A DNA stretch of 64,000 bases from Actinomadura sp. NBRC 104412. Lineage in GTDB: Bacteria; Actinomycetota; Actinomycetes; Streptosporangiales; Streptosporangiaceae. Each line of letters begins with the position of its first letter. Within the stretch, counting starts at the first letter, position 1. Positions 39,101 to 48,024 of the stretch are shown piece after piece. The position numbers were made by a program, and so were the translations under genes. Below the pieces are notes generated by a model. It made no database searches. It was not told where the DNA came from and saw nothing but the letters and a program-made list of their open reading frames with translations. The stretch covers positions 1 to 64,000 of the forward strand of contig NZ_BSTM01000028.1 of NCBI RefSeq assembly GCF_030269515.1. Direction: 5' to 3'.

Positions 39101-42100
39101 ATGACCCGAAAGTACCTCCGTGACGTCCGGCGGCCCCCCGTGACCGGGCCGCCGGACGCGCCGGCTCCGGCGAGTCCAGGGGAGATCTTCCGGCGGTTCG
39201 CCGAGGCGGTCGTGCCCCGGCTCGCCGACTACGTCGCCGTGCACCTGTTCGACGACCCCGCCCGGGGGGCGGAAGCGTCCGAGCGGGGCGGCCGGTCGCT
39301 GTGGCGGGTCATCTCGCTGGACGCCACCGAGTCCCGGAGGTTCGGCCGCCTGCTGCCCGCTGGCCGTGGCGCAGGGGGCCGGTACGAACCGGCCGGCGGC
39401 GGCACCGTGCACATCCCCCGGGTGGACGGTCCGGCCGCCGACCGGCTCGCGGCCCAGTTCGACGCGCCCAGGCTGGCGCGTGCCCTGCTCGGACGGGCCC
39501 TGCTCGCGCTCCCGCTGGCCGCTCCTGACCGGGTGCTGGGCCACGCGCTGATCGTGTCCGAGCCGGAACGCCCGGCGTACCGCGACCGCGAGATCACGTT
39601 GCTGGAGGAGCTCGCCCACTGGGCCGCGGCGGAGGCGGACGGCGCGCTCCCGCACCGGGAAGGCGGCGGGTCGCTGGAGCACCGGCTGTGGCTGGAGTCG
39701 GGACCGGAGGTCCCGGCCCGCACGGCGGGGCTCGACCTGGCGTTCCGGTACGTCCCCGCGCAGACGCCCCCGAGCCTGCTCGGCGGCGACTGGCTCGACG
39801 TCATCCCCCTGCCCCGCGGCCGGACCGCGCTCGTGGTCGGGGACGTCGCCGGGCACGGCGTGGAGGCGGGCCTGCGGATGAGCCGGTGCAAGACCATGGT
39901 GCGCACGCTCGCGTCCCTCGACCTGTCACCGGACGACCTGCTGGGCCGTCTCGACCGGCTCGTGTGCGAGCTGGGCGAGCAGTACGACCGGGACGAGGAG
40001 TTCCTGGCCACGTGCGTGTACGCGGTCTACGATCCCGCCGCCCGCGAGTGCCGCGTCGCCAGCGCCGGCCATCCGCCGCCGGTGCTGATCAACCCGGACG
40101 GGCGGGGCGAGGCGCTCGCCGTGAGCCCGGGGCCGCCCATCGGATGCGGAGACGGCGGTTTCGTCACGTCCTCCTTCGCCACGGCCGACGGCAGCCTCCT
40201 GGTGCTCTACTCCGACGGCCTCCTGGAGAACCGGCACCGTGACTTCGACGAGGGCGTCCGTGCCCTGACCACCCGGCTCCTCGGCCCCCCTAAGGACCTG
40301 GAGCAGACGTGCGACGAGCTCATGGCCAGGTTCGCCGCCGCCGGGCACCAGGACGACGTCACCCTCTTCCTCACCCGCCTGACGGGCGTCCCGTCCGACA
40401 TCCCCGCGTACACCGTGCGGCAGGCCGAGGAAGGCCCCTTCATCGGCCGTTCCGAAGAGCTGGACGAGGTCGCCGAACTGCTGGGAAGGTCCAGGCTGGT
40501 CAGCGTCACCGGAGCCCCCGGCATCGGCAAGACCCGGCTGGCCCTGCGCGCGGCGCACCTGCTGCGCGACGACTTCCCCGACGGGACGTGCCTGGTACGG
40601 CTGTCCGGCGTCCACGACCCCCGCCTGCTCGCCCGCGCCGTCGCCGAAGCGCTCGGCGTCGACGCCGAACGTGGCCGTTCCTGGGACGACACCGTTATCG
40701 CGCGCCTCTCCGGGCGGCGGATGCTCCTCATCGTCGACGGCTGCGAACACCTCGTCACGCCCTGCGCCGACCTTCTCAGGAGAGTCCTGGAAGCCGCGCC
40801 CGGCGTCCGCGTCCTGGCGACCGGCCGCCATCCGCTGCGCGTCCCAGGCGAACACCTCCTCGCACTGGCTCCGCTGGAACCGGACGAGGCCCTCGACCTG
40901 CTCCTCTCACGAAGCCCGCAGTCCGACCTCGACCGGGCCCGCGCCCTCTGCTCGCGCCTGGACCGCGTCCCCCTGGCGATCGTCCTGGCGGCCGAGCGGC
41001 TGCGCGACCTCTCCGTCGACGACCTGCTCGAACGCCTGCGCCGCCCGTTCGACGCCCTCGCCGGAGACCTGCGCGCCGCGATCGACCGGAGCCACGAGCT
41101 GTGCACGTCCACCGAACGGCTCCTGTGGGCGCGCCTGTCGGTGTTCGCCGGCGGCTTCGACCTGGCCGAAGCCGAGGAGATCTGCTCCGACGACGAGCTG
41201 CCCCGAGACGAGATCCTCAACGCCCTCGCCGGGCTGGTCCACAACTCGATCGTCATCCCGGACGGTGACTCCCGTGCCCAGCGCTTCCGCATGCTCGGCC
41301 TGCTCGCGGAGTACGGGCGCGAGCGACTCGACCGGCTTGGAGAAGGCACGTCCCTCCGCCGCCGGCATCGCGACGCGTACCGGCGGATCGTCCGGGCGGG
41401 CACGGACGGTTGGCTGGGGCCGGGCCAGGTAGAGCACTGCGCACTGCTGCGGCGCGAACACCCCAACCTCCGCGAGGCCCTGGAGTTCTCCTTCACCCAC
41501 CCCGGCGAAGCGGAGGCCGGCCTGGACATCGCCACCGCCCTGTGGCCGCTGTGGATCGTCGGCGGATCCGTGACCGAGGGAAGAACCTGGCTCGGACGCG
41601 GCCTCTCCCTCGCCCCCGCCTCCAGCCCCCGACGCGCCGCGGCCCTGTGGCTGCACGCCTGGCTGGCCGCCGTCCAAGGCGACCGCGTGGCCGCACTGAC
41701 CTCCGTCGAGGAATGCTGCGTCCTGTCCAGCCGAACCGGCGACACCCGCCAGATCACCACGTCCATCCAGATCTCCGCCGAAGCGGCCCTCCGCAGAGGA
41801 GACAGCGCGGTCGCCTTCCCCCTCTACCGCGAGGCCCTGGCACGCTTCCACGCCGACGCCGATTACCTCGGCGTCTGCACCAGCCTCTTCCAGTTCGCCC
41901 TCTGCCACGCCCTCCACGACACCCCCGACTACCTCCACCGAGCGGTCGACCTCTGCGACGAGGGAATCTGGACCTGCGAAGCCTTCGACGAACTCTGGTG
42001 CCGTTCGTGGTGCGAGTACACCTTGGCCCTCAGCTTCTGGAGACTGGACCAGCCCCACTCCGCCCAAGAAGCCGCCCTACGCAGCCTCGCCCTGAAACGA

Positions 42101-42400
42101 CGACTCCAAGACCGCCCAGGCATCGCCCTGTGCCTGGAACTCCTCGCCTGGATAGCCGCCACCGAAGGCCGCCACGAACAAGCCGCCCGCTGGCTGGGCG
42201 CTGCCCACCCCATCACCCAGGAAACCGGCACCCACCTGGCCGGCTACCCCCAACTGGCCACCTTCCACGACCAAGCCAAAACCACCATCCAAACCGCCCT
42301 AGGCCCCGACCGCACAAGACACCTCATCCGAAGCCGCAACCGTCCCCCTGGACCAGCACCTGGATCCCCTACTCACCTTCCGAAAGCCCCCGCCCGGTAA
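39101..42400 (+). CDS. GAF-PP2C(RsbU)-STAND ATPase fusion protein
   Basis: A 1099-residue fusion. Residues 25-185 are a divergent GAF-like sensor (VVPRLADYVAVHLFDD, LLALPLAAPDRVLGHALIV). Residues 205-420 are a PP2C phosphatase of the RsbU/SpoIIE class with all metal-binding acidic residues (LLGGDWLDVIPLP, VVGDVAGHGVEAG, LVLYSDGLLE, GHQDDVTLFLTRL). Residues 435-1099 are a STAND ATPase closely like the upstream gene, with P-loop GAPGIGKT (about 470), Walker B MLLIVDGCEHL and TPR-like repeats. The ATG at 39101 follows GGAG; the frame is open upstream to 38039 but that overlaps the previous gene, and a TTG at 38993 overlaps the preceding stop. ATP-driven oligomerisation probably controls the phosphatase, which would release a sigma factor by acting on an anti-anti-sigma factor. 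Confidence 0.88.
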   Translation: MTRKYLRDVRRPPVTGPPDAPAPASPGEIFRRFAEAVVPRLADYVAVHLFDDPARGAEASERGGRSLWRVISLDATESRRFGRLLPAGRGAGGRYEPAGGGTVHIPRVDGPAADRLAAQFDAPRLARALLGRALLALPLAAPDRVLGHALIVSEPERPAYRDREITLLEELAHWAAAEADGALPHREGGGSLEHRLWLESGPEVPARTAGLDLAFRYVPAQTPPSLLGGDWLDVIPLPRGRTALVVGDVAGHGVEAGLRMSRCKTMVRTLASLDLSPDDLLGRLDRLVCELGEQYDRDEEFLATCVYAVYDPAARECRVASAGHPPPVLINPDGRGEALAVSPGPPIGCGDGGFVTSSFATADGSLLVLYSDGLLENRHRDFDEGVRALTTRLLGPPKDLEQTCDELMARFAAAGHQDDVTLFLTRLTGVPSDIPAYTVRQAEEGPFIGRSEELDEVAELLGRSRLVSVTGAPGIGKTRLALRAAHLLRDDFPDGTCLVRLSGVHDPRLLARAVAEALGVDAERGRSWDDTVIARLSGRRMLLIVDGCEHLVTPCADLLRRVLEAAPGVRVLATGRHPLRVPGEHLLALAPLEPDEALDLLLSRSPQSDLDRARALCSRLDRVPLAIVLAAERLRDLSVDDLLERLRRPFDALAGDLRAAIDRSHELCTSTERLLWARLSVFAGGFDLAEAEEICSDDELPRDEILNALAGLVHNSIVIPDGDSRAQRFRMLGLLAEYGRERLDRLGEGTSLRRRHRDAYRRIVRAGTDGWLGPGQVEHCALLRREHPNLREALEFSFTHPGEAEAGLDIATALWPLWIVGGSVTEGRTWLGRGLSLAPASSPRRAAALWLHAWLAAVQGDRVAALTSVEECCVLSSRTGDTRQITTSIQISAEAALRRGDSAVAFPLYREALARFHADADYLGVCTSLFQFALCHALHDTPDYLHRAVDLCDEGIWTCEAFDELWCRSWCEYTLALSFWRLDQPHSAQEAALRSLALKRRLQDRPGIALCLELLAWIAATEGRHEQAARWLGAAHPITQETGTHLAGYPQLATFHDQAKTTIQTALGPDRTRHLIRSRNRPPGPAPGSPTHLPKAPAR

Positions 42401-42759
42401 CCCCTCGGCCTGACCTCTACCGATGGCATCGCAAGCAGGCGTGGCAAACCCTGACGCGGCCCGCACGGCTTGGCCGGGTGAAGCTTCATGCGGCTCGGTG
42501 CGGCATCACCGTCTTGAGCGCCAGCTCGGCCCCGATCGGAAGCGCCCGCCTTGATCTGACGCCGGAGCTTCTGCCGCCCGGTGTGTCTGCTCAACGGCGG
42601 ATCTGATGATCAAGGAGATGCGTTTGACGACGGAGACCGCCGACGGCACACGGCTCAAACGAACCCAGAGGTGTCGCGGGCGGGCGGAAGCGCTGACCGA
42701 TGTTGCCGGGCGAGGCTTCCGGCGCAGTCGGCGTGGACGAGGAACAGCGACGGTCTTGG
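42401..42759. other. Non-coding or decayed stretch
   Basis: About 360 bases after the fusion gene. Both strands have open frames but no ribosome binding site or motif. It is probably decayed sequence continuous with the mcrC remnant on its right. Confidence 0.4.
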
Positions 42760-43605
42760 ACGCCCGAGGGCGTGGGCGTCGGCGAGCAGGCTGGTCGGCG
42801 GCCGGTCCAAGTCGACGGCGTGCTGGTGGATGGTGATGCCGGTGCGCCGGACACGGTGGGCGGCGTGCGGGTTTTCGCGTAAATGAGGTGGCCGTCCGGG
42901 AGACGAAGGGCGGCGCGATAGGCGAGCATCTGGTACAGGTCGGCGTTCGGGGGAGCCCTCGCATCTTCCGGCTTTGTACTTGGCGTCGGCCACGGCGTGC
43001 GGCGGGCCGTCATCGGTGTAGTGGACGAGGTCGGGCACTATCCGGATCGCGTGGCCTTCGTCCAGGCGGTGGAGGCTGCGCGTAAGGCGACGGTAACGAA
43101 GTCCCCGAAGACGTTGCGCCATATCGAGCAGGAAGCCGCTGAACGGAGGTGTCTCCGGGCCCGTGCTCGACGGAGGCGCCGCGCGGGACGAGCTCGGCGA
43201 GACGCACCGCTGGCTGATACCGGACGTTCAACCGTGTAGGCCGCCACACCGGAGGCTCGCGGCCTCGTCCGATCGGGGTGACGTCGGCCAGCCGGACACG
43301 CAGCCTCAACAGGCTGCCACGCAGGTCCCGTGGCGGTCCGCAAGAGCCGGTTGTCGGCGACGTCCGTCGTGTACTCGTCGTGGACGATCTTGACGGCGGG
43401 GAATGCGCCGTGATTGCCGCCGAATCTGGTCGGCCTCTCGCAGCCGCCCGCGCATGACCAGGGACGTCTCCTTGGTGGTGCGATACCCCTGAAGAAGCCC
43501 TTGGCGGAGGAGCCGGCCCCGGTCGTGGTGCAGGTCTTCCCCGAGGATCTGATCGACCGGGACGGGGTCAGCGACGCTCCGCCCTCGACCGGAGGCGCCG
43601 CGCAC
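42760..43605 (-). pseudogene. Decayed mcrC (McrBC restriction subunit)
   Basis: The minus strand contains, in order but in different frames, recognisable McrC pieces. These are GYRTTKETSLVMRGRLREAD near 43540, RLRVRLADVTPIGRGREPPV with NVRYQPAVRLAELV, GDFVTVALRAAS, then the PD-(D/E)xK nuclease core IRIVPDLVHY and VADAKYK near 43032 and 42975. They continue with NADLYQMLAYRAALRLPDGH and TIHQHAVDLDRPP to about 42762. At least four frame changes separate them, so no functional protein is made. McrC is the endonuclease of the McrBC system that cuts methylated DNA; the partner GTPase gene mcrB is absent from this window. Confidence 0.85.
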
Positions 43606-43757
43606 TCACCCTCCAGGGCCTCGGGACGAGGACGTGGGAGCCGAAGCGCCAGGCTGTCATGGCCCCGTACGGGGCGGCGGATCGTCCGGGCGGGAACGTG
43701 ACGACGCGCCGCTATCAGACGGCGGTCGGAGGTCGCCGGGTAGTTTATGCGAGGTGG

Positions 43758-43952
43758 TCAGCGCCTGCTGATGGCAGACTGGACGGCGGTGCGCAGGGCC
43801 GCGCGGGTCAGCAGGAGGACGGGGCCGTCTGGGTCCTTGCTGTCTCGCACGGCCACCACCGACGCACCGGCCACGTCCGCCAGCTCGACGCAGTTGCCAC
43901 CGCTGGAGGTGCTGCGGCTGCTCTTATGCCACTTGGCCTGTGTCAGGTTTAT
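43758..43952 (-). pseudogene. DUF397 copy 3, start codon lost
   Basis: The frame reads LTQAKWHKSSRSTSSGGNCV ... VVAVRDSKDPDGPVLLLTR, a normal DUF397 of 64 codons, but the codon where its siblings have ATG is ATA (43952-43950). No other start precedes it. A nearby G-to-A change also turns the overlapping XRE remnant tail (TGG in the sibling) into a TAA stop. It is either silent or started from a non-standard codon. Confidence 0.8.
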
Positions 43953-44155
43953 TTTTCTTCGATGACCTTCTTAATCAGGTCGCGCGACATGTTCTCGGTG
44001 AGCGCCCGCGAGCGAAGTGTTATCAGGGTTCGCGTGGGGGCGTGGTGTCTTGACTGTGGGTTCGTACGGGGGGCGGTTCTTCTGGGCGCGGACGTGACGA
44101 CGCGCCGCTACTCGGCGACGGTCGGAGGCCGCCGGGTTGGTTGGTGCCGGGGTGG

Positions 44156-44407
44156 TCAGCGCGTGTCGATGGCGGCCTGAACGGCGGTGCGCAGGGCCCC
44201 GCGGGTCAGGAGGAGGACGAAGCCGTCGGGGTTCTTGCTGTCCCGCACCGCCACCGCGCCAACCGAGTCCGCCAGCTCGACGCAGTCGCCGCCATTGGAA
44301 GTACTGCGTGCGCTCTTGCGCCACGAGAGTCCTGTCAGCTCAACGCAGTTCCCACCGTTGGGGCCGCTGTGGATGCTTTTGTGCCATTTCGCGTTCGTCA
44401 GGTCCAT
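44156..44407 (-). CDS. DUF397 copy 2 with internal duplication
   Basis: An 83-residue DUF397 protein. The N-terminal motif is duplicated: KWHKSIHSGPNGGNCVEL is followed at once by a second WRKSARSTSNGGDCVEL, then the normal VAVRDSKNPDGFVLLLTR. Normal members have one such motif in 60-65 residues. ATG 44407 overlaps the end of an XRE remnant. Confidence 0.85.
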   Translation of the reverse strand: MDLTNAKWHKSIHSGPNGGNCVELTGLSWRKSARSTSNGGDCVELADSVGAVAVRDSKNPDGFVLLLTRGALRTAVQAAIDTR

Positions 44408-44605
44408 CTCTCCTTCATTCCCTTCCTGATCAGGTCGCGCGACATGTCTTCGGTGAGCGCCCGCGAGCCAAGTGCTATCAGGGTTCGCGTGAGGGCATGA
44501 GGTTTCGCCTGTGGGCTCGGTGGGGTGCGGCGGGTCGTCCGGGTCCGGGGACGGGACGACTTGCCGCTGATCGGTGGTCGGGGGCGGCGCGGGGGTGCCG
44601 GGTGG

Positions 44606-44794
44606 TCAGCGCTCGCTGATGGCCGACTGGACGGCCGTTCGCAGGGCCGCGCGGGTCAGCAGGAGAACGGGGCCGTTCGGGTGCTTGCTGTCCCGCACCG
44701 CCACCACGCCGGTCACGTCCGCTAGCTCGACGCACTCAGCACCGTTGGAACCGCTGTGGCTGCTCTTGCGCCACTTGGCGTTCGTCAGGTCCAT
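44606..44794 (-). CDS. DUF397 protein, cassette 2 copy 1
   Basis: A 62-residue DUF397 protein (MDLTNAKWRKSSHSGSNGAE, VVAVRDSKHPNGPVLLLTR) overlapping the full-length XRE gene by ten bases. It is the intact member of the triplicated unit and the likely functional partner of the XRE regulator. Confidence 0.92.
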   Translation of the reverse strand: MDLTNAKWRKSSHSGSNGAECVELADVTGVVAVRDSKHPNGPVLLLTRAALRTAVQSAISER

Positions 44795-45597
44795 CTTTCT
44801 TCGGCCACCTTTCTAATCAACTCGCACGACATTTCTTGCGTGAGTGCCTGTGAACGTAGCTGGAGTAGCGTCCGCGCCAGGACGGAGAGGTCGGCGGGGT
44901 CATCCGTCGTGATCGAGCGTATGGCGGTTTCGACATACGCGATCTCGTTCCGATCTTCCATGGTTGCTAGTACGAAAGCTCCCATGTTGCCGTCGTGGTC
45001 GCCGCGACTCAACACTACTTGAACCGTGACGTTGGGCATCCTGCTGATCTCGATCAGGTGCTCCAACTGCTTCCTCATCGTCTCGTGGGTTCCGACCTGG
45101 TGGTAGAGCACCTGCTCCTCGATCAAGAACAGGACGATTGCCGGACCGCGCTCGTCGTCCCTGGTCAGGATGGTTTGTCGGTTGATCCTGACGTCAGCGG
45201 TCTCCTGATTGCCGTGCACGATCGCGAGAGCGTATTCGGGAGTCTGGGCGAGACCTGGGATCACGGAGTGCTGCCAGCAGATCAGCATCACTGCGTCGGC
45301 CTCGATCTGCGGCCAGTCGAACCAGATCGGAACGGGGTGTCCGTTTTTGTTGAGGTCCTCCCAGAGGTTGATGAGCGCGCCGTCTCCCTCCAAGTGATCG
45401 TCCACGATCTCCACGAACGATCGGGTAGCGCGCTTCTTGCCGTTCTCAATCTTGCTCACCTGCGGGCCACTGACCTGCGTGATGTGAGCGATGGTCTCCT
45501 GCTTCACACCCTTGGCCTCGCGCATTCGGCGCATCTGGCGACCGAAGGCGATCAGGGCGGGGGATTCGCTGGGGCGGCGCTGGCGGCGTGGGGGCAT
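44785..45597 (-). CDS. XRE-family regulator with DUF5753 domain, cassette 2
   Basis: A 270-residue regulator: helix-turn-helix at residues 18-70 (MRRMREAKGVKQETIAHITQ, SGPQVSKIENGKKRATRS), then DUF5753 with VIPGLAQTPEYALAIVHG, RQTILTRDDERGPAIVLFLI and MPNVTVQVVLSRGDHDGNMG. The ATG at 45597 is used; the open frame to 45888 is not conserved and covers an upstream AT-rich promoter area. It is paired with DUF397 and divergent from an RsbW-like ATPase, as in cassette 1. Its 3' end has been copied twice downstream. Confidence 0.93.
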   Translation of the reverse strand: MPPRRQRRPSESPALIAFGRQMRRMREAKGVKQETIAHITQVSGPQVSKIENGKKRATRSFVEIVDDHLEGDGALINLWEDLNKNGHPVPIWFDWPQIEADAVMLICWQHSVIPGLAQTPEYALAIVHGNQETADVRINRQTILTRDDERGPAIVLFLIEEQVLYHQVGTHETMRKQLEHLIEISRMPNVTVQVVLSRGDHDGNMGAFVLATMEDRNEIAYVETAIRSITTDDPADLSVLARTLLQLRSQALTQEMSCELIRKVAEERWT

Positions 45598-45732
45598 GTC
45601 ACCTGCCTCTCGTAGGCATCTGCCCGCACTGCGAATGATCTTCTTTTGTCTGCCACCTGACGGCGGCAACCACATTTTAAGCAGAAGATACCTCACTGTG
45701 TTGTGCACATCACAGAAAGTGAGGAGATCATT

Positions 45733-46125
45733 ATGGGCGAGGCAGCCCAGAACGAAATGGTGGTGAAGCAGGACCTCACGGTCGTCTCGGAGGTGCGCCG
45801 GTTCGTGCGGCTGGTCGCCGGCCAGTGGGACATGGACGACTACGTGCCATGCCTGGTCGCGAGCGAGCTGGTCACCAACGCACTCCACTACGCCTCCGCG
45901 TCCGACGACGATGTGACGTTCCGGATCGGACGAACCGACGACGGCGCGCTGTGGATGGAGGTCCAGGACGCGACCTGCGACCTGCCCTGCATGCAGCGCG
46001 CCGACACCATCAGCGAGGCCGGACGGGGCCTGTTCATCGTCGACCGGCTCTGCCGCTGCTGGGGCGTCCGCCCGCTGGCAGGCAACAGCGGCAAAGTCGT
46101 CTTCGCGGTCCTCAACGCATCATGA
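45733..46125 (+). CDS. RsbW-like ATP-binding protein, cassette 2
   Basis: A 130-residue GHKL-type ATPase: N-box PCLVASELVTNALHYA, G1 MEVQDATCDLP and G2 SEAGRGLFIVDRLCRCWG. It starts at ATG 45733 behind GAGGAG. It is divergent from the XRE regulator with a 135-base AT-rich intergenic region that should hold both promoters. Probable anti-sigma kinase or switch component. Confidence 0.9.
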   Translation: MGEAAQNEMVVKQDLTVVSEVRRFVRLVAGQWDMDDYVPCLVASELVTNALHYASASDDDVTFRIGRTDDGALWMEVQDATCDLPCMQRADTISEAGRGLFIVDRLCRCWGVRPLAGNSGKVVFAVLNAS

Positions 46126-46340
46126 AGACCACGCGGAGGGACGTCCCCCCAGTCCATCCCTCCCCTACCGACCGAGCCCCGGGCCTGTTGGATCGCTCCC
46201 TGTGCAGGCGGCTCCGGCGAGGCCTGTGAATTCCTTGACCCTTGGGTGTCGCGCAAGATGACGCCTGTGACCGCTTCTCCGCATGGAGGTCGGTGGCTCG
46301 CCGGACGTGGAAACCCGGGATCCCGTACACCTGCGATCGG

Positions 46341-47912
46341 CTACGGGGACGTGGGGATGCGGATGCGGGTGAGGATGTCGGCGATCTCGCGGGTGCGTTC
46401 GTCGTCGGGGCCGTTGATGACGAGGTGGTCTTGGTAGAGGGCCTCGAACATGTCTTCAGCGGCGGCCTTGTCGCCGGTGGACAGCAGGAGCATGCCAATG
46501 CTGTGCCGGATGTCGAGGGCGAGTTCACTGGCGTGGCTGTCGGCGGCGGCGACGTCGTCGAGGAGGCGGCGGAACTGGTCGAGCGCGACGGTGTTCTGGC
46601 CGAGGTTGGCCCGGCAGTGGGCGGCGTAGCGGCGGGATTCCAGGGCGCGTCCGCTCGACGGCCCGGCGGTACGGGCATAGGCGTCGGCCAAGGCGTCGAA
46701 CTCCGGGAGTGCCGTGCGCGAGTCTCCACCGACGAAGAGGATCAGCGCGCGATGGAAGCGGAGTTTGAGCAGGTCCGGGCTTTCGGAACCCAGCATCCTG
46801 GCGGCCGGGCCGATGACCGCTTCGACGACGTCGGCGGCTTGAGCGAACCGGTCGGAGGCGAGGAGTTCGGTGGAGCGCCTGAGGGCGTCGTCGATGGCGT
46901 TCCGGAGTTGGGTCGGCGGCGTGGTCGGTGCGTGCGGCACGGTCGACGGCGCCTGGGCGGGAGAAGGGCGGCGCGTACGGCGGAGAGGGGCGTTCGGCTG
47001 CCGGTACAGGAGCGTCGGGTCGGGCATCTCGCCGAGCCGTCGGCTCGTGGCGGGCGCCGGCGAGCCGGGGGACGGCAGGAACGGGAGCAGGCGCTCGTAG
47101 ACGGCGTAGGCGTCGGCCGGTCGCTGCTCGGGCTGCTTGGCCAGCAGGTCCAGGACCAGCTCTTCCAGCTCTGGCGGTACGTCCGGACGCAGCCCGCGTA
47201 GCGGCTCGGGATCGGCGTTGAGATGCTGCCTCCACAGCTCGTACTGGCTGTCGCCGTTGAAGACGGGTGTGCCCGACAGCAGTTCGTGCAGGACGCAGCC
47301 CAGCGCGTACAGGTCGCTCTGCGGGGTCACCTGGGCGGCGTTGACCTGCTCGGGGGACATGTACCGGCTGGTGCCCAGCGGGCTGCCCGTGGCCGTGATC
47401 TTGGTGATGTCGCGGCGGAGGATCGCGGCGATGCCGAAGTCGAGGACCTTGACGGTGCCGTCATCGGTCACCAGGACGTTGTCGGGTTTCAGGTCCCGGT
47501 GGACGACCGGGATCGCGTGCGCGTGGGACAGGACGGTGGCGATCTGCGCACCGACCGCGGCGGCCCAGGCGATCGGCAACCGGTCGGCCGGGTCGATGTA
47601 GGAGCGCAGGTTCCTGCCCTTGATGTACTGCATGACCAGGTAGAGGCGATCCGCGGAGTCGGCGTCCAGGACCGCGTCATACACCTGCGGGACGCCATGG
47701 TGCTGGATGCGGGCGGTGATGCGCGCCTCCCGGCGGAACCGTTCTGCCAGGTCGGCGATGTGCTCCGGAGACAGCAGCATGTCGGGCCGGATGGCCTTGA
47801 CGGCGATCTCGCGGTCCAGGACCGAGTCATAGCCGCGCCAGATCGTGCCCATGCCGCCGGAACCGATCTCCTCGATCAGCTCATAGCGGTCGGCAATGGT
47901 CCTGACCGGCAT
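46341..47912 (-). CDS. Ser/Thr protein kinase with TPR-like C-terminus
   Basis: A 523-residue Hanks-type kinase. Residues 8-270 hold the glycine loop IGSGGMGTIW, the lysine in IAVKAI, the catalytic loop HRDLKPDNVLV and DFGIAAI. A Pro-rich linker (about 290-340) follows, then helical repeats with ELLASDRFAQAADVVEAVIG and DEFGALADAYA-type TPR units. There is no membrane helix or PASTA domain. The ATG at 47912 is chosen; the frame opens at 48128 inside hsdR. It lies 112 bases downstream of hsdR on the same strand, so it may be read as the last gene of the restriction operon. Confidence 0.92.
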   Translation of the reverse strand: MPVRTIADRYELIEEIGSGGMGTIWRGYDSVLDREIAVKAIRPDMLLSPEHIADLAERFRREARITARIQHHGVPQVYDAVLDADSADRLYLVMQYIKGRNLRSYIDPADRLPIAWAAAVGAQIATVLSHAHAIPVVHRDLKPDNVLVTDDGTVKVLDFGIAAILRRDITKITATGSPLGTSRYMSPEQVNAAQVTPQSDLYALGCVLHELLSGTPVFNGDSQYELWRQHLNADPEPLRGLRPDVPPELEELVLDLLAKQPEQRPADAYAVYERLLPFLPSPGSPAPATSRRLGEMPDPTLLYRQPNAPLRRTRRPSPAQAPSTVPHAPTTPPTQLRNAIDDALRRSTELLASDRFAQAADVVEAVIGPAARMLGSESPDLLKLRFHRALILFVGGDSRTALPEFDALADAYARTAGPSSGRALESRRYAAHCRANLGQNTVALDQFRRLLDDVAAADSHASELALDIRHSIGMLLLSTGDKAAAEDMFEALYQDHLVINGPDDERTREIADILTRIRIPTSP

Positions 47913-48024
47913 CCTTGCTCCGCGTGCGATCGCTATTGTCCGATGTGGCCAGTGTTGCGGCGGCGGAGATCGGCTGTCCAGCCGCCCGCCGATTCGCTCG
48001 GCGAACGGCCGGACGGGCGAGCGA

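Larger units (their letters stand above)
43660..44810 (-). repeat. Three tandem copies of an XRE-3'-end + DUF397 unit
   Basis: A block of about 400-450 bases occurs three times on the minus strand. Each holds the 3' end of an XRE/DUF5753 gene, an overlapping DUF397 gene and about 100 bases of downstream sequence (CGACGCGCCGCTA, then GGTCGGAGG). Only the first copy (44785 onward) keeps the whole XRE gene. XRE 3' remnants are at 44398-44496 (TRTLIALGSRALTEDMSRDL ... ERWT stop) and 43949-44035 (TRTLITLRSRALTENMSRDL). Confidence 0.9.

Noticed and set aside
42591..43013. Separate gene on the minus strand at 42.6-43.0 kb
   Set aside because: Its recognisable part (ADLYQMLAYRAALRLPDGH) is a piece of the frameshifted mcrC, not an independent gene.
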